From Gnetum montanum (taxonomy: Eukaryota > Streptophyta > Gnetopsida > Gnetales > Gnetaceae), in the NCBI GenBank assembly GCA_015680685.1, contig MNCI01033649.1:1-64000 (forward strand): DNA of 64,000 nt, written 5' to 3'. Below are positions 21,429 through 32,758 of this stretch, piece by piece (the stretch's first letter is position 1; the number at the start of each line of letters is the position of its first letter). Below the pieces are notes generated by a model, which worked only from the letters and a program-made list of their open reading frames with translations, did no database searches and was not told the origin of the DNA. Both the position numbers and the translations under genes were made by a program.

Positions 21429-23583
21429 GTAGACACCATGGTAGTGAAATTCCTCCCTCCTCTTCATCTACATCTTCTTCTTCTTCCTCTAAATTTGATT
21501 GAAACCACAATTGATGAAACTATGATGGAGGTGAATGGCGGAACAATGATCATAGGCCCCATCATGATTGAAGGGATAGCCAGGGACATTAGAAAAATCA
21601 TCATAATCATGATGATGATGAGCCCTTGCTAGCAACCTGAAGCATGTTGACCATTCTAGAGGGAGTTAGGATCCCAACCAAGCATGTGAAAGATAGTAGA
21701 ATCAAGTGATTGGATATGAACAATATTCCTAGATTTAAAGGGAAATATAACATAGATTGATAGACCCATCTTCAGGTCTTTCATGATGTCTATGCCTTGC
21801 AAAATATAGAAAATGATTGGCAAAAACTTAAGCTATTCCCCAGGACACTCATAAAAGAAGTAAAATGTTGGTACTAATCCATGGATCTAGAATCAATTAC
21901 AAATAGAGTATGATGCTTGTGTTGTCCAATGAAAAATATCATATATACTCCATAGTGTCTAATTTGAAAAAGAAAATCCAAGGCTAGTGACAAGGAACAC
22001 ATGAACCCTTGGACATAACCATGGGTAGATGTGATTCTCTTTTACATAGATGTCTTAGCCATGATTATTCTCAACAAAAGTAGCTTTACCATATCATATA
22101 TGGACTCTAATCCAAAATGAGGAGAACTCTTAGGGCCTACACCCAAGGGATATTGTTAGAACTAAGAGCCCATAAAATTCAAAGGCTAATTGAGTAGATT
22201 GCAAAAGAACAAGATGAGTTGAGAACATGAAAAAGTGTTATGTATAACTAGGATTCTTCCATCAGAAAGATGGAGGTCTAATTTTATGATAGTGAGGGGG
22301 ATGCAACACTTGATGAGGTGGTGTAATGAAAAACCTTTGCAATTGAAAAATCTATGTTTAAAATTTTAGCTAAGATTGATTAATTGTGGGAATATTTGGA
22401 TAAAAAATTTTAAACTACCTTGAAAATTATAGAAGAATCTAAAGAACAAGGTAGTGATCATAACCGCAAAATAAGGAAAGAAGCTAAATGTGCCTACTAA
22501 AGGGGTAAGGGTAAGGCTACAATAGTAAAAGAGGTTGTGGAGTCAGAATTAGATGATGACAGTGGGTGTGACATATGTTAATATGAACATCCTAAGGGAT
22601 GTTTCCCTATTGTTTCACACTTATAGGAATCTGGGGTGCATGCTTTAAATCCTAGACTAGCATGAAGGTAATCACCCAGAAGGTTACCTTATCCTCAAGT
22701 TAAGCCAAAATAGTTTCACCAACAACAAGAAGCTTATATCCAAGTGGAGCTCCACCAAAACTGTATGAGTAGTATCAACAATGGCAACATCCACAATCAT
22801 GTGGGATGCCCCCACCAAGAAAATAGTACCCTTACAGGTAGCCAGATCCATATGGGTACTATATTCAACAACCCATGTCTTTGTGTGACTCTTCCAATCA
22901 TGCTTCCTTTCAGCATTACTACTACCCTCTAGAGTATTATAGAACTTATTCTCCATCTTCTAGATGGGAAACCTCATATTCCTATCATCCTTCTCATCCT
23001 TTAACACACATTTCTTCCCCTTCAACATAATTATCACATGCTATATCTATGCAGGGTGAAATTCACATGCAACTACAACAACATAATGCTACTAAGGCTA
23101 TTAAATTATAGCTGGCTCCTTAGCTAAGTGGTTTGGAACCTAGATCCTATAAAAGACCATTCTTCTTAACCAAAAGCCCTACCAAGCCCTCACCTACTTA
23201 TGCGACTAGTCACTCTATGTCTCATTCATCCTCTACATTCATTTCTTTCAAGAGTCCTTTAAACCAAATGTCATTATATTTAATTAGATCAAGGCTAGAA
23301 ACCTTCCTAGGAAAAGAACTAATCTTGTAAGTTTACTTATCTACTTGTAGGTTGTTGGAAATGAGGCATGCAAGGCTCTTCTCAATTTAGGTTCTTGTGT
23401 TAATATGATTTCCCATGAAATGTATAATTTCTAGAACTTGCCTCCTCTCAAGAAGAGAAACATCTATTTAGAATAGGTAGAACAGTCCATCACTATTCTT
23501 TTGGGACTAGTGGAGGACATTGTGACCACTATCTATGGATGGTCATATCTTGCCAATTTCCTCATAATCAAAGTTAACACTTG
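21429..23583 (+). pseudogene. D gag-protease, decayed
   Basis: In one frame after 21440 a Ser-rich run is followed by His/Asp/Arg-rich sequence as in E. Then come L-D-M-N-N-I-P-R-F-K-G (about 21714), F-H-D-V-Y-A, W-Q-K-L-K-L-F-P, and a decayed capsid core. A knuckle near 22568 reads C-D-I-C-stop-Y-E-H-P-K-G-C, and a Pro/Gln/Tyr tail follows. The protease part (23345-23583) reads L-N-L-G-S-C-V-N-M-I-S-H-E-M-Y, with Asn-Leu-Gly where D-S-G is expected, then N-L-P-P-L-K-K-R-N-I. Stops are frequent. Similarity to the protease of C and E ends at about 23583. Confidence 0.75.
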
Positions 23584-23658
23584 TAAGAGAAGCCAATGGG
23601 GAGGACAAGGATAAGCTCAAGAGGTCCATAGAGGAACCACCATTAGCATTAGACTAGC

Positions 23659-24476
23659 TGATGAGTGGCGAGGTACCCCTACACTCAACCATACGAATAC
23701 GAGCGTTTCACACATGATCCAATCGAACTCCAAGGACTAAGTGCTTATGCACCTTATGGTACACTTAAGGTTAATCAATTGTTGTCTTACCAAACTTACT
23801 TGTATTGTCACAGTTGTATGGTTAAGTAAGTCTGAGGTATATGATTTTTATAACATTTTTCTTTTTATCGTCTATGCTAAGAGAGGAAAGGGTGAAGAGA
23901 CTAAGTAACTAACTTTCACTAACTAAGCTTTAATTTTCCTAACACCAGTATCCGTTTCCACTTTTCGTACACACCCTGAACTAGTGCAACGTTATTGGGA
24001 TTACCAAACGCTATTCGTTACTGGGTTACCAAGCGTAGCACATGTGCTCGAAGCGGTCATACTGAATGCACTTAACTAGGAGAGTTGAGGGTTGAGAGTG
24101 ATTAATTGTCTAAGAAAGCATTTAAAAATTTAACAATAATTAAAGTATTATTTAGCTTAGTCCATGCACTACAAGGTTTATCATAATATTCATCTTTATT
24201 TCTATACACAAATGTGTGCTCAGGTACAATTTGCTCGAATAAAGATATAATCACTTTGAGATTCCTACTGTGGGCACATGGAAATTATTCTATCTCTGGA
24301 ATGGTAAAACTACCAGAGCTTAGCTAAGGGTCTAGATCTAGATGGGAAAACAAGGGAAAGCTGCATCTTATTTATACAACTGGTGATGGGCTGCGATATC
24401 GTGTACGTGATATCGCAGGGGCCGACGTGATATCATGTACGTGATATCGTGGCCCATATGATATCGCATCTCATCA
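23659..24476 (-). repeat. C 3' LTR (818 bp)
   Basis: Minus-strand LTR from TGATGAGATGCG (24476) to CGCCACTCATCA (23659). It has five GATATC units (24390-24474), TATAAATAAG (24367-24377), CGAATAAAG near 24190-24245 as polyadenylation-type signal, and the U5 doublet near 24000-24045. Confidence 0.92.
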
Positions 24477-24492
24477 TACCCCCATGACTAAA
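24477..24492 (-). other. C polypurine tract
   Basis: On the minus strand TTTAGTCATGGGGGTA abuts the LTR start TGATGAG. It matches B's CAGTCGTGGAGGTA in place and sequence. Confidence 0.8.
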
Positions 24493-25908
24493 TGAAAACT
24501 CATCCTCAAGTTTCTTATAAAATATTAGGAAGGTATGGGATTATTGACCTGAATGAAACTAATGGTAGATGGGGTGACATGTGAACGGATCATCATTACA
24601 AAACATGATGAAATTTAGTATTCATGAGAACAAGAGTGAAAACTATACATATTTGAAATCCAGCCTTATTTGGCAGCTGGGAGAAAAGAGAAAAAAGAAA
24701 GAAAAGAAGGAGTCTGTTGTTACCAATGCCAAGATTGCACCTTTTGTTGTCCATCCATAAGCGCACCATCAATCTTATCCTTTGCATAACTGCTTTAGCA
24801 CTAGTCCATTCCAAGTGTTTCCTCTAGATCCAATCCATTTTTGTATGATTTCCATCTGCACACACAACACAGTCTGATATTAGCAAGGATAAATGAATCA
24901 TAATGAAATTGATACCTTGCCTCAGTGTAAGGTCCATTGGTTGAGTTGTGATATGGCTGATACAGTTTTAAAGATATAATACTGGTGACTACCCAAGGTG
25001 TAGGGGGCCCCTTATGTGTTAATGGTTAATGTGACTTAGTAGATCTCATTCCAAATCCAACCTCAACCAACCACATCTAGTGAATTCGCATTAACACATT
25101 CGGCCAATCCATCCACCTGAAGTAACATGAATGCTTCCACCAAAGAGTCACCACCATTCCGACGAGATGAACAAGGAGAAAGTAGGAAGTGAGAAGGGCC
25201 TTAGTTAGAGCGAACATGTTTATTGGAGTTCCATAACTAGTGCTTATAGCCCAGGTGATAATTTCATCTAAGGGATGTGCTTTGAATTCTCGCTGTTTTT
25301 TCTGTTTGTTTTTTTTATTTGCGTGAGAATCACACCATGTAAAGACTTATTATTTTTATTTGCTCAGCTTCCTGATAATGTGGCAATGTCGGAATGGTAA
25401 GAAAACTCCAGAAGAAAACATCCAAGCACCCAAGAGAATGACTAGCACAAGTGCATCAAATCCCATTGAAGTCACACCTTTTTCAATCCTTGAGTCCTTC
25501 CTTAGTTTGAGAAATGCTCAGTCACCGAGTTGTTGATAGTTCTTATTATTGAAAAAGGAGACTATATAGTTCCAAGCCAAGAGAGACCATAGAAATTTAT
25601 GGATGTATGGATGAAGTGGACTCATTGCTTGATATATCAAAAGAACCATACCTTAGTATCAACATCATAACTTAAAGGTAAAAATCAAACATTAGCAATC
25701 AATGGAATACAATTCATACCATCATCGGGAGCACTTATTAGGTGACAAACTGAAAAAAATAAACAAACACACAAACAAATAAAAAATTATGAATGATGTT
25801 GTAAAAAAAAACATGAAAAGTTAAAGAAATTTTTACAACAAAAAATATGTACAAAAAAAACTTAAAAAGAAACTGAGGGCTGCAAATGATCAGCATAGGT
25901 GGGCATCT
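24493..25908. other. C 3' non-coding region
   Basis: About 1.4 kb between the protease end and the purine tract with no coding pattern in any frame. A-rich runs lie at 25748-25870. Part of 25440-25640 loosely resembles 39460-39640, the region after E's pol, suggesting a shared 3' untranslated segment. Confidence 0.6.
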
Positions 25909-25922
25909 CCCCCATGACTAAA
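25909..25922 (-). promoter_or_regulatory. Internal copy of the C purine tract
   Basis: TTTAGTCATGGGGG on the minus strand is identical over 14 bases to the tract at the 3' LTR and stands about 60 bp after the protease stop. A has the same sequence at 67-80. It could be a second plus-strand priming site; that is inference. Confidence 0.5.
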
Positions 25923-25976
25923 TTGGAAGGGAGAGATCCAAAATAATGAATGCTTGTTTGAATTGTTTAGAAGTGT

Positions 25977-26710
25977 CTAACTTCTCCCAATTGATGTTTT
26001 TAGGTTAAGGGTTGGAAGTTGGTGATGCTCATGCTCCAGTGTATCTATGCTTCCGACATGATTGCAAGTTGGTCCCCCAGTTAATTCCATGCATGTTGGT
26101 AAATTGCCCTCTAGGTTAGCTGTCAACCACTGGGTGTTATCGTGTTGTGTGGTTGCTACATACAGGCACCTTTGTATGTTAATCTTTGGTGCAGACCAGT
26201 TGCATGTAGGAGATGTTGAATGTTCCTGCATGCCATCACCCTCTATATCACTGTATGTGATGTATGAAACCTTCTTCTTCTTGATCTTTCCATAAGTATT
26301 TTCCTTAGATATTTCCAAGGAAAGATCATGAATTCTTAGGCATGAATTTATGGTACTTAGCCATGCCCTTCCCATTATTATTGGGAAGTCCCCTGTGTCA
26401 TTATTTACTTGGATCACTAGGAAATCAGCTGGGTATGACCAACCACACAGTGGTAATGATGTCCCAAGGGAATAGTGATGGACTGGTCAGCCAGCTCTAA
26501 GCGAATATTGCCCTTCTTTAGTGGAGGCAGGTTCCAGGCTTTATACATTTCTTGCGATATTAAGTTGCCTTCGAAACTTGAGTCAAGAAGAGCTTTATGT
26601 GGTTCATTCCTAGTGACCTGGAGATAGATTAAGGGACTCCTAGGATCAAAGAATTTCTTGGGAAGGTGGTTCACCTTAATCCAATCAGTAACGGTATGTG
26701 TTAACATCAT
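25977..26710 (-). pseudogene. C protease
   Basis: Two abutting open stretches in different frames. The first, 26710-26417, has L-L-D-S-S-F-E-G-N-L-I-S, where D-S-S replaces the D-S-G of an aspartic protease, then N-L-P-P-L-K-K-G-N-I-R-L-E-L. The second, 26417-25977, has P-I-I-M-G-R-A-W-L-S-T, the usual C-terminal flap-side block (normally L-G-R-P/A-W-L). A single frame change separates them. After this the frame runs through a Lys/His-rich, unrecognised 100-residue tail to a stop at 25977. Confidence 0.8.
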
Positions 26711-27903
26711 CGTATGCGTTGAGCTCTATTGTTGGTTTGAAGGGAGCTCCAAAGCCTTATTTCATGGAGACGTGTTTGGAGGTTCAACCACTTGTGGTTG
26801 TGAGAGCTTATTTGGACTATTGGTTTTGAAGAAAGGTCTTATCCTTATGCAGTTTTCAGAACCAATAGCGGGTTGAAGGTTTATAGCTCTCGTAGCATTG
26901 TGTTGCTACGGCTAAGTGGGGAGTTCCCCTTACATTGCTGGAGCGGGTGGTAGTGGAGCTATCAGTGTAAGAGTGGCAAATGGATTCAGAGGATGATATG
27001 CGTGTGGTGTGTCTCTCCTAGGAGAAGGAGTCCTATAGTACTCCTAAGCTTGGTAGTGATGTTGTGGGGTTGCATGACCAATAGAGTCACTTAGAGAGAT
27101 TGATTGCTGCACGTAGTAGCCATATGGATCTGGTTGTCGGTAAGGGTATTGTTGCCTACGCTGTGGCATCCCCCATGACTATGGGCATTTCCACTGCTGG
27201 TGTTGTTCAATAGGTTTTGGTGGAGTTCCACTTGGATAATACGTTAATGGTTGGTGGAACTGCCTTGGGTTACCTTGGGGATAAGGTAACTGACGGGGTG
27301 CTTGCTGTTTGTTAAGTCTTGGATTGAGTGCATACACCCTAGACTCTTGTAGGTGTGAGATTATTGGGCAACATCCCTTACGATGGTCATATTGGTAGAT
27401 CTCACATCCACCATCATTGTCTGTGTCTGAATCCACAACCTCTATTTTACCCTTACCTTTGCTACATGCATGGTCCAAATCCCTCTTCTTTTTTCTATCA
27501 TGGTCACTACTTCGCTCCTTAGACTCCTCTACAATTTTCAGAACAGTTTCAAATCTACTATCTAAGGAGTCCCACATCTAATCTACCTTGGCCAACACTT
27601 CTATTGTTAATTTTTGAAGTAGAAAGTTCTTCCTATTCACCAACTCTTCAACTGCTGACCCATCCTCCTCCTCGCAGAATCTCACTCCCCTCTTTCGGAG
27701 GGAAGGATTGCAGTTATATTCTTCTACACTTTCTCTCTTATGTAGCTCTCCTTATTCCTTAGCTACTTGCTCCAACAATCTATAAAATTCATGGGACCTA
27801 AGTTTAGATAATCTCTCTTGGGCATATGTTCCAAGGGTTCTCCTAGTTTCATGTGTTAGCCCATCTACGAGATGGCGTAGTTGATCCCGTTGTGCATAAC
27901 CCT
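26711..27903 (-). pseudogene. C gag, C-terminal two thirds
   Basis: Enters at the N at 27904 with Y-A-Q-R-D-Q-L-R-H-L-V-D-G, then T-R-R-T-L-G-T-Y and the Glu-rich coil. The 132-codon open part (27577-27179) holds M-W-D-S-L-D-S-R-F, an acidic D-S-D-T-D-N-D, and a knuckle reading C-E-I-Y-Q-Y-D-H-R-K-G-C-C with the second Cys changed to Tyr. A Pro/Gln/Tyr-rich tail with Y-P-Y-R-Q-P-D-P-Y-G-Y follows, then a link to the protease. The N-terminal part would lie in the gap. Confidence 0.82.
27199..27903 (-). repeat. Left arm of 705-bp inverted duplication
   Basis: Reverse complement of 27975-28679 with paired coordinates summing to 55878 and only a few substitutions (for example Arg-Lys-Gly versus Pro-Lys-Glu at the knuckle). 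It is bounded by an N at 27904; the right arm stops at the 560-base gap. Likely a misjoin. Confidence 0.93.
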
Positions 27904-27974
27904 NCAGGGTAATCAAGAACCCTTGGATGTTTCCATGGGCTAATATTATGCATTGTTACATCATTGCCTGGGCC

Positions 27975-28679
27975 AGGGTTATGCACAACGGGATCAACTA
28001 CGCCATCTCGTAGATGGGCTAACACATGAAACTAGGAGAACCCTTGGAACATATGCCCAAGAGAGATTATCTAAACTTAGGTCCCATGAATTTTATAGAT
28101 TGTTGGAGCAAGTAGCTAAGGAATAAGGAGAGCTACATAAGAGAGAAAGTGTAGAAGAATATAACTGCAATCCTTCCCTCCGAAAGAGGGGAGTGAGATT
28201 CTGCGAGGAGGAGGATGGGTCAGCAGTTGAAGAGTTGGTGAATAGGAAGAACTTGCTACTTCAAAAATTAATAATAGAAGTGTTGGCCAAGGTAGATTAG
28301 ATGTGGGACTCCTTAGATAGTAGATTTGAAACTGTTCTGAAAATTGTAGAGGAGTCTAAGGAGCGAAGTAGTGACCATGATAGAAAAAAGAAGAGGGATT
28401 TGGACCATGCATGTAGCAAAGGTAAGGGTAAAATAGAGGTTGTGGATTCAGACACAGACAATGATGGTGGATGTGAGATCTACCAATATGACCATCCTAA
28501 GGAATGTTGCCCAATAATCTCACACCTACAAGAGTCTAGGGTGTATGCACTCAATCCAAGACTTAACAAACAGCAAGCACCCCGTCAGTTACCTTATCCC
28601 CAAGGTAACCCAAGGCAGTTCCACCAACCATTAACGTATTATCCAAGTGGAACTCCACCGCAACCTATTGAGCAACACC
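27975..28679 (+). repeat. Right arm of 705-bp inverted duplication, carrying gag
   Basis: Encodes the same gag region in the plus direction. The linking 27905-27974 extends the gag upstream (E-P-L-D-V-S-M-G), so the plus arm is a slightly longer copy of gag than the minus arm. Apparent long ORFs through the Ns are meaningless. Confidence 0.9.
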
Positions 28680-29239
28680 NNNNNNNNNNNNNNNNNNNNN
28701 NNNNNNNNNNNNNNNNNNNNNNNNNNNNNNNNNNNNNNNNNNNNNNNNNNNNNNNNNNNNNNNNNNNNNNNNNNNNNNNNNNNNNNNNNNNNNNNNNNNN
28801 NNNNNNNNNNNNNNNNNNNNNNNNNNNNNNNNNNNNNNNNNNNNNNNNNNNNNNNNNNNNNNNNNNNNNNNNNNNNNNNNNNNNNNNNNNNNNNNNNNNN
28901 NNNNNNNNNNNNNNNNNNNNNNNNNNNNNNNNNNNNNNNNNNNNNNNNNNNNNNNNNNNNNNNNNNNNNNNNNNNNNNNNNNNNNNNNNNNNNNNNNNNN
29001 NNNNNNNNNNNNNNNNNNNNNNNNNNNNNNNNNNNNNNNNNNNNNNNNNNNNNNNNNNNNNNNNNNNNNNNNNNNNNNNNNNNNNNNNNNNNNNNNNNNN
29101 NNNNNNNNNNNNNNNNNNNNNNNNNNNNNNNNNNNNNNNNNNNNNNNNNNNNNNNNNNNNNNNNNNNNNNNNNNNNNNNNNNNNNNNNNNNNNNNNNNNN
29201 NNNNNNNNNNNNNNNNNNNNNNNNNNNNNNNNNNNNNNN
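28680..29239. other. Assembly gap (560 N)
   Basis: Unsequenced or unjoined. It hides the inner end of C's 5' LTR, the primer site and probably the gag start. Confidence 0.99.
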
Positions 29240-29937
29240 TTGTCTTCCCAGACTTACTTGTATTTGTCATGGTTGTATGGTTAAGTAAGTCTAAGGTATA
29301 TGATTTTTATGTCTTTTCTGTTTTATCTCCTATGCTGACGAGGTGAAGGGTGAAGAGACTAATTAACTAACTTTAACTAACTAACTAAGCCTTAATTAAC
29401 CTAGCATCAGTATCCGTTCCCACTTACCGTTCACACCTTGAACCAATGCAACCTTGGTTACCAAACGCTAATCGTTGCTGGGATTACCAAGCGTAATGCA
29501 CGTGCCCGAAGCGGTTGTACTGAATGCACTTAACTAGGAGAGTTGAGGGNTCCCGAAGCGGTTGTACTGAATGCACTTAACTAGGAGAGTTGAGGGNTTA
29601 GCTTAGTCCATGCACTACAACGTTTATCAGAAAGTTTGTCTTTATTTCCATACACAAATGTGNAATTAGAGTACTATTTAGCTTAGTCCATGCACTACAA
29701 CGTTTATCAGAAAGTTTGTCTTTATTTCCATACACAAATGTGTGCTCAGGTACAATTTGCTCGAATAAAGATCCGTTCACTTTGAGACTCCTACTGCGAG
29801 CACATGGAAATTATTCTATCTCTAGAATGGAAAAAATACTAGAGTTTAGCTAAGGGTCTAGATCTAGGTGGGAAAACAAGGGAAAGCCTCCTCTTATTTA
29901 TAGAATTGGTGATGGGCTGCGATATTGCGTTCCATCA
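29240..29937 (-). repeat. C 5' LTR, inner end in the gap
   Basis: Aligns with 23786-24476. It starts on the minus strand with TGATGGAACG at 29937, has only one AATATC unit where the 3' LTR has five GATATC, then CTATAAATAAG. It is interrupted by three single Ns with small duplications (29505-29742). Confidence 0.9.
29505..29742. repeat. Two N-separated direct duplications
   Basis: A 45-bp segment (29505-29549) is repeated at 29552-29596 after an N at 29550. A 65-bp segment (29598-29662) is repeated at 29678-29742 after an N at 29663. Neither duplication is in the 3' LTR of C, so they look like unmerged contig overlaps. Confidence 0.92.
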
Positions 29938-29942
29938 CTAGC

Positions 29943-31709
29943 CTACCCCAAAGAACTTATGGTTAATCTTTATTTATAATAGGTGAATATATGTAAGATT
30001 TATTTATGTTTTTTCTATTCTATGTTTTAAGATCTTATGGCTACATTATGATTTCTAGGGATAATTGGTTTTCTATGTGCTATGGTTGTAGGCAAGCATC
30101 ACATCATAACAGCCCAAGCTATCAAGGAGGATGATGCACATAGACATGTAGACATGTAGCTACCATAACTAAGGAGGAAAAAAGACATGTAGAAGGAACA
30201 CTCTTATAGTAGCATGAGGTTAAAGGGTTTTCCAATGTTGATCTAGACACTTTCTTTGGTAAGGTAGTATTAGGCACATCCCCCATTGTCATCCCAAAGG
30301 AAGAGGAGGAGCTAGGTATGCACATGTCTTTACACTTCTTGTTATCTCTTATTATTTTAAGTTTTGTTTTCATCCTAACCATTCAATGATTATTATGCTT
30401 ATAGTAGTTCCTAAGCCACTAGTGCAAGTCTTTGTCTCTAAGTTTTGTACAAAACCATGGGTAAAGGCCCTAGACAAGGAGGAGTTCATGTGCAAGATGG
30501 CTAAGGACATCATCAACCAAGTGCAACAAGTTGTAGTTGAGATAGGTAAGGATTTTATTTTCTATGCATTAGTTATTTTTCTATGTCATAGTTTATATTT
30601 ATGTTATGGCTATCTTAGGTTATACAATATGTTTACAGTTGCATTTTATGGTTATGTGGTGCCTTCTATGGAGTGGAATCCCAATTGAGACATGGAGATT
30701 GACTCCTTGCTGAAGCTTCCCTTCGATGTTTCTAGTGTATCCTTGAATTTATATGAGACTACTACTAATCTAGTAATGTCATGTGCAAAAACTTCATGGA
30801 AGCTAGAGAGGTCCAACTAATTCCTCTGGGAGTAGGTTGTGATGTTAAGGGAGGAAATTCAATAGTAGGATGAGATGATCAAAGATCTCTAGGACCACAA
30901 GGTCTTCTTGAAAGCTCAAGCAACTAACTCAAGGGAGTTGTAGACCAAAGAGATCACATGAGCTTGCTATTGGCATGCCATTCAAGACAATGTAGTGCTC
31001 TCATGTGATATGGTAGAATAGCAGATGTAGATGGACCTCACCTCCTAGAATGATGTAGATTGGAAAGATCACTACACTTTGGTCCTAAAGTGAGGTAGGA
31101 AACAAAAGGACCATAAGAAGAAGTATAAGGCTCATTGTGAGGCCTACCTAAAGTTTCTCAAAGAGGATTTAGTTAAATGATGCAAGAGAGAGCTATTCAT
31201 TTAGGGGATCTAAGTAGAGAGTGCCTATCAACTCTTTGAGAGTACTTTCATGGTGGAAAAATCCCCTACTCCTCATATTACCACTATTTCTAGTAAGATC
31301 TATTTAGCTACTATTACCTGGGAGCCACCAACTTGGACCATAGTAGATAAGTGACATTCTCTCTGATGTTGATCTTAGGCATAATGACTAGGTTAATATG
31401 ACATAGGACTAGATCCTTCATCGTTTGGAGGATGGCCTTCAACATCAACCCTCAAAATTCATCCAGCCAGAGTCCCCACAGGTTTAATTTATGTTTTAGT
31501 TTTCTTTTAAGTTATGGTTTTGGTTATTGGTTACTAATTGTCTATGTGTTGTTGTATGTTGGGCATCAGGAGACATTGATGGCCCTAATGGTGAAGGTGG
31601 AAATGACCCACCACTTTCTCCTCTAAATGCCGTTAACATCCTTCATTTGCTTTTTTTTTATAACTTTTTGGCTATTTGTTTTTATTTTTATGTTAATGGC
31701 TATTGTTAG
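29943..31709 (+). pseudogene. P: decayed multi-exon gene, family unknown
   Basis: Coding-like blocks are separated by T-rich stretches with GT...AG ends: 30316-30404 (89 bp), 30546-30638 (93 bp), 31482-31569 (88 bp) and 31632-31709 (78 bp), plus an acceptor at 30091. The donor at 30546 reads AG-GTAAG. Exon text includes S-P-I-V-I-P-K-E-E-E-E-L, W-V-K-A-L-D-K-E-E-F and, in 30639-31481, a charged coiled-coil-like part (K-D-H-K-K-K-Y-K-A-H-C-E-A-Y). That part has several TAG stops, probably from CAG. It starts right after C's target duplication and may continue upstream at 23584-23658. It could be a captured host gene or a DNA-transposon gene; no domain is recognised. Confidence 0.45.
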
Positions 31710-32449
31710 CCAAGAATATGTTATAGATGCCTCTTATTATTTTTTGACATTTTTCCACATAGTGTGACCATGGACATGTATGTTGTAAAAATTTTAAATT
31801 TATATTTTTTGTTTCACTTTTATCTATATATTTTATTCTAGTAAACATTTTAAATGCTATAGATGTTATGAATGGCTATGTTGACAATTTTGGTTGTAAA
31901 CTTGAATGGCTAAATGATGCAATAATAGGCTAGATAAAAATATAATAAAAGAGAATTTTGTGAGTTTTAGACCATGGCAGGTGTAGGTTGTATTATTTTT
32001 GTAGACATTGGCAATTTAAGGCCATGGTAGGCTATGTTGCTAGTTTAAAGTCTTAGTAGATTGTGGTTAAAGGGAAACTTATATTTTTTTTGGCAATTTT
32101 ATGTTTTAAAGTTTTTATGATTTTTTCTAGTTTATATTATACTAAAAAAAGAAATAAAAAAAGAAATAAGGCTATAATAAACGGCAATGTGCATAAAACA
32201 AACTTCTAGACTATATGCATAAAAAGTAGAATAAAACATAGGCAAGAAAAGGCAATAACTAATCAAGAAAGAGAACATTTAGGCTAAATGGTTATGATAA
32301 AAATAGCTATAAAGTTCATAAGGGTATAACATGAAAGGAGTAGGAGTGCATGTTCCTTATGCAAACTCTTCCTAATATTGGAAAGGTTAGGAAACATATA
32401 AGGCCTTTTCTACACAAGTTTACTCTCCATTCCCTTCATTGATGATGTT
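31710..32449. other. No gene seen
   Basis: T-rich then A-rich non-coding sequence. A short block at 32140-32170 has A-rich runs. No motif assigned. Confidence 0.5.
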
Positions 32450-32758
32450 GGATGGGAGTTCATCCCATGACACATCCTATTACCCATCATCATTGTTCTT
32501 GGATTGCTCCTCTCTTTAGGTTGGTGGACTTTGTGACTAGGAGTTTCCTCCTAAATTTTGACTTCAAATCCCTACTCTATGTTTACATTGTTGATAGTTA
32601 GGGGATAGGAGTTCATCCCATGACACATCCCATTACCCATCATCATTATTCTTGGATTGCTCCTCTCTCTTAGGTTGGTGAACTTTGTGACTGGGAGTTT
32701 CCTCCTAAAGTTCCACTTCAAATTCCTACTCTATGTTTACATTGTTGATAGCTAGGGG
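32450..32758 (-). repeat. Tandem in-frame duplication in F, two units of 153 and 156 bp
   Basis: Units 32450-32602 and 32603-32758 differ at roughly a dozen positions. Both lengths are multiples of three. On the minus strand each encodes a block starting near I-N-N-V-N-I-E, comparable with G's I-H-H-I-D-M after its protease. The duplication thus lies in the protein region just after protease. Confidence 0.85.

Larger units (their letters stand above)
23659..29937 (-). mobile_element. Element C: gag-PR-only LTR element
   Basis: Two minus-strand LTRs (23659-24476 and the partly missing one ending at 29937) are flanked by a perfect CTAGC duplication (23654-23658 and 29938-29942). From 5' to 3' on the minus strand: LTR, gap, an inverted gag fragment, gag, protease, 1.5 kb non-coding, purine tract, LTR. 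No RT, RNase H or integrase is present, so it is non-autonomous as assembled. The gag matches A, B, D and E, of which only E has pol. The 28.7-29.2 kb gap hides the primer site and gag start. Confidence 0.9.

Noticed and set aside
28301-29284. Apparent ORFs of 327, 213 and 201 codons across 28301-29288
   Set aside because: Most of their length is undetermined N; only the gag part at 28301-28679 is real sequence.
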